A stretch of 64,000 nucleotides of DNA, from NCBI RefSeq assembly GCF_000344615.1, contig NZ_KB467824.1, positions 542,445 through 606,444 of the forward strand. Direction: 5' to 3'. Positions 43,547 through 52,288 of this stretch are shown here, one piece after another (the first letter of the stretch is position 1; each line of letters begins with the position of its first letter). This stretch comes from Janthinobacterium sp. CG3. Its GTDB lineage: Bacteria > Pseudomonadota > Gammaproteobacteria > Burkholderiales > Burkholderiaceae_D. The notes beneath the pieces are model-generated. The model did not search any database. It saw nothing but the letters and a program-made list of their open reading frames with translations, and had not been told where the DNA came from. The position numbers were made by a program, and so were the translations under genes.

Positions 43547-46456
43547 TCAGGCGAGTAGCTTTAGTCCGGGCGGCAGCGCTTCGCCCAACATGCGCCGCTC
43601 GCTGGCCTGGTCCAGTTGTACCACTTCGCGCACCATCGCGGTCCAGCCCGGCGGCGCGTTGACGGCGGCCAGGCGGCGGAGGACGGTGTCGCGCAACGCT
43701 TGCGGGATGTCGCGCGTGCGGTCGCCCGTCATGCGCGCCATGTGGGCGGCGGCGAAGCCGGCCGGCTCGACGCGTTTCCAATCCAGCGCCAGCACGGCGT
43801 CCAGCCATTCCGCCACGACCTCGACCGGCACCACGTCGTGCGCGCTGCCGTAAAACGGCTGGCGCGCGCCGATCCTTCCCAGCGCCCACAGCCGGCGGGC
43901 GTCGATGCCCTCGGCATCGGCACCTTGCGCCGCGTCGGCGCCGCCCAGGCGGCCCAGCAGCCAGGCGCCGATTTCGCTTTTGTAGCTTCCCGGAATGCGT
44001 TCGAGCGAGGCGCCCAGGCGCATCATGTCGTCGTCGCCGCCTTTGACCAGCGTGACCGGACGCTGGCGTTGCTCCTCGGGGTCGGCTTGCAGGTTGAAGG
44101 CGAAGTCGTCGAGCAGGCGCAATTGTTGCGTGGCGTCCAGGCCGCCGCCGACGCGGCGCCACAGCGTCCACCATTCGGCGCAGACCTGGCTGTCCTTGTG
44201 GTGTTGCACGCCGGCGTCGAACAGCGTCCATAGTTGCTCGATTCGCCATTCGTCGAGCGGGCAGCCGAACCCCGGGCGCAGGCAGTAGCCGGCCAGGTTC
44301 AGCCAGGTCCGCTCGTGCTCGGCGGAACGGCGCCGGCCGCGCGCGCGTTGCAGCAGCGCGTCGAAGAGTTTGCGCAGCAGCGGCGTGTGCCAGTTTTCGC
44401 GCCCGCCGAGCAGCTTTTCCAAGTGCAGGCGCAATTGCTTGACTTCCTTCGCCGCCACTTGTTGCGATTTGCCGCCGAAGATGCGTTCGATGGCGGCCAA
44501 GGCTTCGGCCAGGCGCGGCGGCATGCTGGCGTCGTGTTCGGCGGCGTCGGCGCCGTCGCCGGCCTGGTCCTGGCCGCGCAGCTGGAATTCCAGCAGCCAG
44601 CGCTGGGCCGGGGCGGCGTCGCCGTCGGCCGCTACGCAATGCACTTCCAGCGTGCCCACTTCGGTCAGCGCGGTGGCCAGTTGCACCGGTATTTCATGTT
44701 TCTCGTCGCGCTTTTCGACCTGCTTGTCTTTCGATGCGCGCGCCCGCAGCACGGTGGCGATCGGCGGCAGGCGCACGTAGTCGCCCTGGTTCAGGTCGAC
44801 CAGTTCGCCCAGTTGCGGCGGCGTGCCGGCCTCGGCAATGGAGGAGGCGAGGTGGAAGCGCACCGGCCGTCCCAGGCGTAGCGCGAAGATGCGCTCCGTT
44901 AGGCGGATTTCCCGGCCCTGGGCGCTGCCGCGCGGCAGGATGCAGATGGCGCGCTGGACCCGCGCGGCGGCCGGCTGGCCGGGCCCCGGCTCTTGTGCCT
45001 TTTCTTGGTCCAGCACCAGGAAGTAGCTGCGCGGCGAGCCGCCGCCGATGGTCGGCGCCCGGCCCAGCCGGCCCAGCGCGTAGGCGACGCCGCCGCGCGC
45101 CACGGCGACGTCGGGGTTGTCGTTGTGTAGCAGGCGCAGCGGCGCGCCGCGCCAGTTGGCCAGGGTCGCTTGCAGGCGCCGCGCCAGCGCGTCGGCGCGG
45201 AACACGCCGCCGTTCAGCAGCAACGTGTCGGGAATGGCCGGCGCGGCGGCGTCGTCCAGGCCCAAGGCCTGGCGCGCCGCCGCCGCGTGCTGCCGCAAGA
45301 AGCTGGCCAGATGCCGGGTAATGGCGGCGTCGCTGGCGTAGGGCAGGCCGAATTCGACGATGCCGCCGCGGCCGCGCTTGGCCGTTTCGTCGGCGCCGAC
45401 CAGCGGGAAGAAGCCGTCGACGACCAGCCGTTCGACTTCGTCGCGCGTCAGTTCGACCGAGCGGCTGCCGCCGATCAGGCGCGCGCCGGCGCCGAGCAGG
45501 GTCACGCTGGCGCGTTCGGGCGCGTCGGCGGCGAGCAGTTGTTCCTTGGCGGCGCGGCAACGTTCCATCAGCTGCGACAGGCGCGCCGCCGACAGCCGCG
45601 CGGCCGGTTCGGACCCCGCTCCAGCCGTGGCCAGGCGGGCCTCGACCAGGTGCGCCAGCGCCAGGTCCATATTGTCGCCGCCCAGTATCAGGTGGTTGCC
45701 GACGCCGATGCGGGTGATCCGCGGTTCGCCGTCGGCCACTTCCACCTTGATGAGGCTGAAATCGGTGGTGCCGCCGCCGACGTCGCAGACCAGAATCAGG
45801 CGCGTTTGCGCCAGCTCCTGGTTCAGCGCGGCGCGATGGCGGTATAGCCAGTCATAGAAAGCGGCCTGCGGTTCCTCGAGAAAACGCACGCCGGGCAGGC
45901 CGGCCTGGCGCGCCGCCGCCATCGTCAGCGCGCGGGCGCCGTCGTCGAAGGAGGCCGGAATGGTCAGCACGACTTGCTGGTCTTCAAGGGGCTGTTGCGG
46001 AAAGCGCCAGTTCCACGCGGCGCGCACGTAGGCCAGGTAGCTGGCGCTGGCCGCCACCGGCGAGACCTTGGCGACCTCGCCCTCGGCGCCCCACGGCAGG
46101 ATGGACGCGAGGCGGTCGACGTGCGGGTGCGACAACCAGCTTTTGGCGCTGGCGACCAGCCGCCCGGGAACTTGCGCGCCCAGTTGCCGCGCCAGCGTGC
46201 CGACGACGACTTGGTCGATGCCCGCCACGTCGGCCTGCGGCCACGGCAATTGTAGTTCGCCGGGCGCCAGTTCGCCGGGGGCCGGATGGTAGCGCAGCGA
46301 CGGTAGCAGCGCGCGCGCGCCGACCTCGCCGGGCGCCAGCAGTTGTTCGATGTCGAACAGCTGGATCGCGTCCTTGCCCGGTGTGGCGCCTATTGTCGAG
46401 TAGGCAACGACCGTGTTGGTCGTGCCCAGGTCGATACTGACGACGTATTGCTTCAT
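43547..46456 (-). CDS. Hsp70-family ATPase with long C-terminal domain (DUF3731-like)
   Basis: 969 residues. The N-terminal actin-like ATPase (~1-420) has phosphate-1 loop SIDLGTTNTVVAYS and phosphate-2 loop VCDVGGGTTDFSLI (~223-236), plus LEEPQAAFYDWLY. A substrate-binding-like beta region follows (~490-640). The long helical C-terminus (~670-969, with RIFGGKSQQVAAKEVKQLRLHLEKLL and GRIGARQPFYG) matches the DUF3731 tail of large bacterial Hsp70 relatives. It is more than 300 residues longer than DnaK and has no DnaJ or GrpE partner nearby. Its start overlaps the stop of the second Hsp70 gene by ATGA. The client is unknown. Confidence 0.85.
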   Translation of the reverse strand: MKQYVVSIDLGTTNTVVAYSTIGATPGKDAIQLFDIEQLLAPGEVGARALLPSLRYHPAPGELAPGELQLPWPQADVAGIDQVVVGTLARQLGAQVPGRLVASAKSWLSHPHVDRLASILPWGAEGEVAKVSPVAASASYLAYVRAAWNWRFPQQPLEDQQVVLTIPASFDDGARALTMAAARQAGLPGVRFLEEPQAAFYDWLYRHRAALNQELAQTRLILVCDVGGGTTDFSLIKVEVADGEPRITRIGVGNHLILGGDNMDLALAHLVEARLATAGAGSEPAARLSAARLSQLMERCRAAKEQLLAADAPERASVTLLGAGARLIGGSRSVELTRDEVERLVVDGFFPLVGADETAKRGRGGIVEFGLPYASDAAITRHLASFLRQHAAAARQALGLDDAAAPAIPDTLLLNGGVFRADALARRLQATLANWRGAPLRLLHNDNPDVAVARGGVAYALGRLGRAPTIGGGSPRSYFLVLDQEKAQEPGPGQPAAARVQRAICILPRGSAQGREIRLTERIFALRLGRPVRFHLASSIAEAGTPPQLGELVDLNQGDYVRLPPIATVLRARASKDKQVEKRDEKHEIPVQLATALTEVGTLEVHCVAADGDAAPAQRWLLEFQLRGQDQAGDGADAAEHDASMPPRLAEALAAIERIFGGKSQQVAAKEVKQLRLHLEKLLGGRENWHTPLLRKLFDALLQRARGRRRSAEHERTWLNLAGYCLRPGFGCPLDEWRIEQLWTLFDAGVQHHKDSQVCAEWWTLWRRVGGGLDATQQLRLLDDFAFNLQADPEEQRQRPVTLVKGGDDDMMRLGASLERIPGSYKSEIGAWLLGRLGGADAAQGADAEGIDARRLWALGRIGARQPFYGSAHDVVPVEVVAEWLDAVLALDWKRVEPAGFAAAHMARMTGDRTRDIPQALRDTVLRRLAAVNAPPGWTAMVREVVQLDQASERRMLGEALPPGLKLLA

Positions 46457-48312
46457 TGCCCGCCGGACTGGCCGCGCACGTCGAACTCGACTTTCCAGCG
46501 CTGGCCGTCGGCGTCGGACACGGCCATTAACTCCAGCGTGCCCGAATCGGTGACCTTGGCGTGCAGTTTCACCTGCACCACGTCGCCGGCCTGGCGGCCG
46601 TCGGCGGACAGGGTGGCGTGGATTTCGTTGAGTTCCTGCAATTCGTCGGCTTGCCAGAAGTCCAGCATGGTGCCGATCTGGTCATGCCGGCGCACCGACG
46701 AGCCGAAGAAGCGGAAATGCACCGGCGCGCCGACCACCAGGCCGAATTGTTGCGTCGGCAATTCCGCCTCGGTGCCTTCCTCCATGCCGAACGGGGCCAC
46801 GCACAGCGCCTGGATCGGCGGTTCCATGCCGGGAATGGCCGGCATCGCCGATTCCACCGCGACATAATAGGAGCGCGCGGTGCCGCCGCGGATGCGCACG
46901 CCGTGGCCGCGCCGCACATAGCTGTAATAGGCCGCGCCGCGCGCCACCGCCAGGTCGAGGTCGGCGCCGCTGAGCATGCGCGCCGGTTCCGCGCCCTCCA
47001 GGTAAAGCCAGTCGTTGACGGTACTGAGGATGCGTTCGACCAAAATGTCGGATTTGAACACGCCGCCGTTGAACAGCACGGCGGTCGGGTGCAGGAAGCT
47101 GGCGTCGGCCTTCAGCGCGCCGTTGAAACCTTGCAGTTCGCTGGTGGCTTCGACCTGGCGGCCGAGGAAGGCGGCCAGGTGGCGGGTGATGGCGGCGTCC
47201 TGCGCGTACGGCAGGCCGAGCTGGGTCAGGCCGGAGCGGGCGCGCACGGCCGGACGGGCCGACGCCTCCACTTTCGGGAAGAAGCCTTCCAGGATGAAAT
47301 TGGTGACTTCGGCGCGCGTCAGTTCGGTGCGGATCGAGCCGCCGATCAGTTTCGAGCCGCGGCTCGGCACGACGATCGGCAGCGACTCGATGCTGGCGTC
47401 GGCCAGCAGAGTTTCCTTGGCGCTGCGGCAGCCGTAGGTCAGCGCGCGCATTTGCCACGGGTCGAGCTGGGTGCCGGCGGCGGCGACCTTGCGCGCCACC
47501 AGGTGGGCCAGCGCCAAGTCCATATTGTCGCCGCCGAGCAATATGTGCTCGCCCACCGCGACCCGGTGCGGTTCCAGGTTGCCGTCGCGTTCGAGGATGG
47601 CGATCAGCGAGAAATCGCTGGTGCCGCCGCCGACGTCGACCACCAGGATGATGTCGCCCGGCTTGACTTCCTTGCGCCAGTTGCCGGCGCTGCTTTGAAT
47701 CCAGCTGTACAGCGCCGCCTGCGGTTCTTCCAGCAGCGTCAGCGAGGCGTAGCCGGCCGTGGTGGCCGCCTCGGCCGTCAATTCGCGCGCGGCCGGGTCG
47801 AACGAGGCCGGGATCGTCACGGTGATTTCCTGCTCGGCGAACGGCGCCTCGGGATGGGCGGCGTCCCAGGCCTGGCGCAGGTGCTCCAGGTAGCGGGTCG
47901 AGGCGGTGATCGGCGACACCCGTTCCACCTCGGCCGGGGCGTCGTTGGGCAGGATCGCGGCGCGGCGGTCGACGCCGGGGTGGCACAACCAGCTTTTGGC
48001 GCTCGACACCAGGCGGATCGGCGTGGTGGCGCCGCGGCTGCGGGCCATTTCGCCGACCACGTAGTCGGTGTTGCTTTGCTGTTCGCGCCAAGGCAGGCCC
48101 AGCTCGCCGGGCGCCATTTCCTCGGCGTGCGGCAGGTACAGGAAGGACGGCAGCAGCGGCAATTCCTCCACCGTGCCGGGCGCCGTCAGTTGCGGCACGG
48201 CCAGTACGCCGTGCACCGATTTTTCGCCGTCGCTGGCGCCCAGGTCGACATACGACAGCGCGCTGTGGGTGGTGCCAAGGTCGATGCCGATGGCGAAACG
48301 CGGCTCGCTCAT
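46453..48312 (-). CDS. Hsp70-family ATPase (second, shorter)
   Basis: 619 residues. Phosphate-1 loop GIDLGTTHSALSYVDLG at the N-terminus, phosphate-2 loop VVDVGGGTSDFSLI, LEEPQAALYSWIQ, and VLFNGGVFKSD (the adenosine-binding region in this subfamily). The C-terminal part (~480-619) is beta-rich and ends GQRWKVEFDVRGQSGGQ. Size is DnaK-like but with a different C-terminus. Both its start and stop overlap neighbours by ATGA, so DUF2760, this gene and the 969-residue Hsp70 are one translationally coupled unit. Confidence 0.88.
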   Translation of the reverse strand: MSEPRFAIGIDLGTTHSALSYVDLGASDGEKSVHGVLAVPQLTAPGTVEELPLLPSFLYLPHAEEMAPGELGLPWREQQSNTDYVVGEMARSRGATTPIRLVSSAKSWLCHPGVDRRAAILPNDAPAEVERVSPITASTRYLEHLRQAWDAAHPEAPFAEQEITVTIPASFDPAARELTAEAATTAGYASLTLLEEPQAALYSWIQSSAGNWRKEVKPGDIILVVDVGGGTSDFSLIAILERDGNLEPHRVAVGEHILLGGDNMDLALAHLVARKVAAAGTQLDPWQMRALTYGCRSAKETLLADASIESLPIVVPSRGSKLIGGSIRTELTRAEVTNFILEGFFPKVEASARPAVRARSGLTQLGLPYAQDAAITRHLAAFLGRQVEATSELQGFNGALKADASFLHPTAVLFNGGVFKSDILVERILSTVNDWLYLEGAEPARMLSGADLDLAVARGAAYYSYVRRGHGVRIRGGTARSYYVAVESAMPAIPGMEPPIQALCVAPFGMEEGTEAELPTQQFGLVVGAPVHFRFFGSSVRRHDQIGTMLDFWQADELQELNEIHATLSADGRQAGDVVQVKLHAKVTDSGTLELMAVSDADGQRWKVEFDVRGQSGGQ

Positions 48313-48908
48313 AACTCCACCTCCGCCGGTGCCAGCACACTGGCGTCATGGCTGTCGGTCAATTTCGGCAGGCGCACGCTGGCGGCGCGCCAGCCGCGAT
48401 GGCTGAGGCTGCCGCGGAAGGGCGCGCTGCCGACCACGTTGCCGGTCAGGCGCACGGCGCCGGCGTCGAAGCCGTTCTCCAGCACGATACGGCTGCCTTC
48501 GGCTTCCGTGCGCACCGGCTCGATGGTGAAATGTTCGCGCAGCACCTTGCTGCAACCCTCGTGGACCACGCGGGCGGCGGCGCCGATGTCGGCGTCCGAA
48601 TAGGCCGTCAGGTTTTCCTGGGTGAAGTCGATCAGGCGCGCTTCGCGTTGCAGCAGGGCCAGCAGTTGCAGGGCGGCGTCGGGACTCGCTTCCTTCAGCG
48701 GGCGTACCGGCGCGGGCGCGGCTTGGGCCGGTTCGGGCGCGCGGGTCGGCGCGGTCGCGACCGGCGCGGCGGCGACGGCGGGTTCGGACAGGGCGCGCAC
48801 GCGCGCCGCGTAGGCCGGGTCGGACAGGGTGCTGAAGAAGGCGCCGAAGGCGAGCGGAATTCTGCTCCAGAACGACGGCGGTTGCGGTTGTGAGGTCGAA
48901 TTGGTCAT
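48309..48908 (-). CDS. DUF2760 protein, first gene of the Hsp70 operon
   Basis: 199 residues. A hydrophobic stretch early on (FWSRIPLAFGAFFSTLSDPAYA), an Ala/Pro-rich linker (~40-70), then the DUF2760 core with ALQLLALLQREARLIDFTQENL, AYSDADIGAAARVVHEGCSKVL and a beta-rich C-terminus. The function is unknown, but DUF2760 genes regularly sit next to such Hsp70 pairs, so it may be a cofactor or adaptor. It overlaps the following Hsp70 by ATGA. Confidence 0.82.
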   Translation of the reverse strand: MTNSTSQPQPPSFWSRIPLAFGAFFSTLSDPAYAARVRALSEPAVAAAPVATAPTRAPEPAQAAPAPVRPLKEASPDAALQLLALLQREARLIDFTQENLTAYSDADIGAAARVVHEGCSKVLREHFTIEPVRTEAEGSRIVLENGFDAGAVRLTGNVVGSAPFRGSLSHRGWRAASVRLPKLTDSHDASVLAPAEVEL

Positions 48909-49335
48909 TCAATGCCCGTGAATTAGGAACAGCTCAGATTAATAAGTCGGGCCTGCGCCTGGCCATGGCGAGGCGGACCCGAGGTAGATGATGCAATGCG
49001 GCAGCGCCGCGCGCCCGGCCATCCGGCCGTCCGGCCCGTGGCGGCGGGCGGCGGGACGGCGGAAAAACGGATCGCCAGCTGCAAGGCTCGCATGATACCA
49101 GTTGCCGGGCCGGTGCCAAATAGCAAACATGAGCCACGCCGGGCCGGCATGTTGCAACGCGTCATAGTGTTCTCCAGTTTCCGCCGGATTGCTTGGAATA
49201 ATGCGGCTTCCTTGTTCCATGTCTACAACGGCGACGCTCGGGCGTGGTCGATTGAAAGGTACGCTAGCGTACAGATCAAGTGGCCGCGAGCAACTATCCT
49301 GGCTACTCACACCCCTCTTCGCGGCTAAGGAAACA
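48909..49335. promoter_or_regulatory. 427-bp divergent intergenic region with a 14-bp perfect palindrome
   Basis: No convincing gene here. It should hold the promoters for the leftward DUF2760-Hsp70 operon and the rightward L,D-transpeptidase gene. The only clear structure is the perfect palindrome GTACGCTAGCGTAC at 49259-49272, 63 bp before the transpeptidase ATG, which could be an operator. This use is a guess. Confidence 0.4.
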
Positions 49336-50319
49336 ATGTTAAAGCGTACTCTTCTGGCAGTTATTAGCGTCTGCGCCGCCAGCGCGGCATTTGCGCAGGC
49401 GGCCCCCGCCGCCGGCGCCTGGTCGGTCGAGGCGGTCAACGCCGCCGACGCCGCGCCCACGGTGGGCGCCAACGCCAAGGGCGCGGCGGTGCTGCGCGCG
49501 CAAATCCTGCTCGACCGCGCGCGATTCTCGTCCGGCGAACTGGACGGCGCATACGGATCGAACCTGCGCCTGGCCATCGCCGGCTACCAGAAAAAGCAGG
49601 GCATCAACGTCAGCGGAACGGTGGACGCCGCCACGTGGACGGCGCTGAACGCCGACGCGGCCGCGGTGTTGATCACCTACACGTTGCAGGAGAGCGACGT
49701 TGCCGGTCCGTTTGCCGCGGTGCCGGTGAATATGGCGGAGCAGGCGAAACTGACCGCGCTCGGCTATGCCAGTGCCGAGGAGGCGTTGGCCGAGAAATTC
49801 CACGCCAGCCCGGCGCTGCTGAAACGGCTCAATCCGGGCCGCGATTTTAGCCGCGCCGGCGAACAGATTGTCGTACCGAACGTGCTCGACATCGCGCCCT
49901 TGTCGCAGGCGAAGAAAATCGTGGTCGACCGCTCCGACGGCACCCTGACGCTGCTCGACGCGGAGGGCGTGGTGCTGGCGCAATATCCGGCCACCACCGG
50001 CAGTTCGCGCGACCCTTTGCCGGTCGGCGAATGGAAGGTTGACAGCGTGCTCATGAATCCGGTCTTCCATTACAACCCGAAACTGTTCTGGGACGCCAAG
50101 GCGGACGAGAAGGCGGCGAAGATCGCGCCGGGACCGAACAATCCGGTCGGCGTGGCGTGGATCGACTTGTCCAAGCCGCACTACGGCATCCACGGCACGC
50201 CGTCGCCGTCGACGATAGGCAAGACCCAGTCGCACGGTTGCATCCGTTTGACGAACTGGGACGTGACGGCCGTGGCCAAGGCGGTGTCGGCCGGCGCGCA
50301 AGTGTTGTTGCAGGAATAA
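49336..50319 (+). CDS. L,D-transpeptidase (YkuD) with peptidoglycan-binding domain
   Basis: 327 residues from the ATG at 49336 (AAGG five bases upstream). A signal peptide ends near AAFAQA (residue ~21). A PG_binding_1 domain (~50-105, LLDRARFSSGELDGAYGSNL then VSGTVDAATWTAL) precedes a LysM-like stretch and the YkuD catalytic domain (~195-325) with HGTPSPSTIGKTQSHGCIRL, where the Cys of SHGC is the nucleophile. It forms 3-3 crosslinks or attaches proteins to peptidoglycan in the periplasm. An anchored M23 peptidase follows by 13 bp. Confidence 0.93.
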   Translation: MLKRTLLAVISVCAASAAFAQAAPAAGAWSVEAVNAADAAPTVGANAKGAAVLRAQILLDRARFSSGELDGAYGSNLRLAIAGYQKKQGINVSGTVDAATWTALNADAAAVLITYTLQESDVAGPFAAVPVNMAEQAKLTALGYASAEEALAEKFHASPALLKRLNPGRDFSRAGEQIVVPNVLDIAPLSQAKKIVVDRSDGTLTLLDAEGVVLAQYPATTGSSRDPLPVGEWKVDSVLMNPVFHYNPKLFWDAKADEKAAKIAPGPNNPVGVAWIDLSKPHYGIHGTPSPSTIGKTQSHGCIRLTNWDVTAVAKAVSAGAQVLLQE

Positions 50320-50332
50320 CCAGGAGAATATG

Positions 50333-51025
50333 ATGCGAAAAGGGATCTTTATCTTGCTGGCGCTCGCGCTGGGGGCCGGCGCCATGTTTTTCTTCCTTGC
50401 CTTAAAGCCGCACTCGGTTGCGCCGCCGGTCGCGCCGGCGCCGTTGGCCGTCGCGGTGCAGCCGCCGCTGGCGACGACGGCGCAGCAGCCGCTGGCCACC
50501 CCGGCGGCGGCGCCGCAGGTCGGCGCGGTGCCGCAGATTGCCGACCCGTCGGCGCCGCCCGCCGCCTCCACAACGGCCAGCACCGCTTCCGCCGCCGTCT
50601 TGCAGATGCCGGTGGAGGGCGTCACGTTTGCCCAACTGAGCGATACCTTTAACCAGCCGCGCCCCGGCGAACGCCGCCATGAAGCGCTCGACATCATGGC
50701 CCCGAAGGGCGCCAAGGTGCTGGCGGCGGCGGACGGCAAGGTGGCCAAGCTGTTTATCAGCAAGCCGGGCGGAGTGACCTTGTACCAGTTCGACGCCAGC
50801 GAAAAGTTCGCCTATTACTACGCCCACCTGGACCGCTACGCGCCCGGCGTCGTCGAGGGCAAGGTCTTGAAGCGCGGCGAGCTGCTTGGCTACGTCGGCA
50901 CCACCGGCAACGCCGATCCCGCCGCGCCCCATCTGCATTTCGCCGTCTTTGAATTGGAGCCGGCCAAAGAGTGGTGGAAGGGCGCGCCGCAAAATCCCTA
51001 CCCGCTGCTGCAACCGGTGTTGTAA
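50333..51025 (+). CDS. Membrane-anchored M23-family metallopeptidase
   Basis: 230 residues from the second ATG (50333), which has AGGAG six bases upstream. One N-terminal helix (~5-24) anchors it to the inner membrane. A Pro/Ala-rich linker (~28-85) reaches the periplasmic LytM domain: HEALDIMAPKGAKVLAA supplies the His/Asp zinc ligands and HLHFAVFE the remaining His pair. It is expected to be a peptidoglycan endopeptidase or a LytM activator. The pairing with the L,D-transpeptidase 13 bp upstream indicates a cell-wall remodelling operon. Confidence 0.9.
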   Translation: MRKGIFILLALALGAGAMFFFLALKPHSVAPPVAPAPLAVAVQPPLATTAQQPLATPAAAPQVGAVPQIADPSAPPAASTTASTASAAVLQMPVEGVTFAQLSDTFNQPRPGERRHEALDIMAPKGAKVLAAADGKVAKLFISKPGGVTLYQFDASEKFAYYYAHLDRYAPGVVEGKVLKRGELLGYVGTTGNADPAAPHLHFAVFELEPAKEWWKGAPQNPYPLLQPVL

Positions 51026-51196
51026 GACAGGCAAGCTTGACGACTGTTGTTGTTGCTATATGGGTTAATATGCATATGTTGATAAAAACAATATTTCCCG
51101 CTAAATAATTCAAGCAACAACTCCACATCCACCAGGCCACGATTTCGAGCGCGTTCTCGACATGCGTGGCCTGCGTCTTCTTATGAGAACAAAGAA

Positions 51197-51973
51197 ATGA
51201 AAGTGATTTTTCCGGTTTTGATAGGCACGCTGCTGCTGGCGGGCTGCGGCGCGAAAAGGGACGCGGGCGGTCCGGGCGGCGCGGCGGTCAGCGTGGGCGA
51301 CAAGGGCAAGGGCAGCGCCTACCTGGCGTACGCCCATTCCGCCTCGGTCGATACGGCCGAGGACGGCGTGCGGCCCTTGTATGATAAGTTGGTCGCCGCC
51401 TGTAAAGCGGAGCCCGCCGACGGCTGCGTGCTGCTCGATTCCGAGCTCAGCAGTGGGCGCGACGTTAGCGCCCGCGTCAGCTTTCGCGCCGCCCCGGCCG
51501 GCGTGCGCCGCCTGCTCGCCCTGGCGTCGGCCGGCGGCGAACTGGTCAGCCAGTCCACCGAGGTGGAAGACTTGGCCGGTCCTATCGTCGACAGCAACAA
51601 GCGGCTCGACATGCTCAAGCAATACCAGAAGAAACTGCAGGAGCTGGAGCGCCGCGCCGAGCGCGACGTCGACGCGCTGATCAAGGTGTCGCGCGAACTG
51701 GCCACCATCCAGTCCGAGCTGGAGCAGGCCAGCGGCGACAACGCGCGCCTGATGGAGCGGGTCAACAAGGACGTGTTGAAGGTGTCGATCGGCACGCGCA
51801 TGAACCGTTCGTTCTGGACGCCGGTGCGCCGCGCGATGGGTGATTTTTCCGGCAACCTGTCGAGCGGCATGGCCGGCGCGATCACCGGAATGGCGTATAT
51901 GTTGCCGTGGATTCTGGCCTTCCTGCTGCTGTTCCCGCTCGGGCGCAAGGCTTGGCGCAAAATCCGCTCCTAA
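51197..51973 (+). CDS. DUF4349 lipoprotein
   Basis: 258 residues. Lipobox LLAGC (cleavage before C17) anchors the N-terminus. The DUF4349 core (~60-210) includes VSFRAAPAGVRRLLALASAGGELVSQSTEVEDL and a coiled coil (~130-185, NKRLDMLKQYQKKLQELERRAERD). A C-terminal membrane helix (~225-250) and basic tail (KAWRKIRS) follow. The function is unknown; the domain resembles an envelope scaffold. 171 bp separate it from the M23 gene, with AT-rich sequence likely holding its promoter. Confidence 0.85.
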   Translation: MKVIFPVLIGTLLLAGCGAKRDAGGPGGAAVSVGDKGKGSAYLAYAHSASVDTAEDGVRPLYDKLVAACKAEPADGCVLLDSELSSGRDVSARVSFRAAPAGVRRLLALASAGGELVSQSTEVEDLAGPIVDSNKRLDMLKQYQKKLQELERRAERDVDALIKVSRELATIQSELEQASGDNARLMERVNKDVLKVSIGTRMNRSFWTPVRRAMGDFSGNLSSGMAGAITGMAYMLPWILAFLLLFPLGRKAWRKIRS

Positions 51974-51989
51974 GTTGAATGCCTTTATT

Positions 51990-52063
51990 GTTGGCCTGGA
52001 ACAGCGCGTCTTGCGTCGGCCAACATTGTCGGATTACGCCCGATGGGCTAATCCGACCTACGA
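51990..52063. repeat. REP-like hairpin element (copy 7)
   Basis: GTTGGCCTGGAACAGCGCGT with a GGCCAAC partner, then TGTCGGATTACGCCC and GGGCTAATCCGACCTACGA. This is the right half of the composite form at 26671, with A-for-G changes in both arms (GGATTA/TAATCC), so pairing is preserved. It fills most of the 315-bp gap 51974-52288 before urtA; nothing else is seen there apart from an expected urtA promoter. Confidence 0.75.
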
Positions 52064-52288
52064 TGTATGCTCGCGGGCGATTCAAAGCGGCGGGCCGCAC
52101 CGTTTTAATACGTCCGCCTTGCGCTGCGCGCAAAGCTCACCAAGCTGCGGCGCGCCCGCACCAGAAACGATAGCCCGCCTGGCCCTGGAATCGAAAAAAC
52201 GCACTGAAAAAGGTGGCACGCATCCTGCTATAGATGCTGTGTCGGTCTTTTTTACAAACTTTTCGATTTCAACCACCCAGGAGCAACC

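Noticed and set aside
48923..49165. A short minus-strand ORF upstream of DUF2760
   Set aside because: No ribosome site and no protein-like pattern; treated as intergenic.
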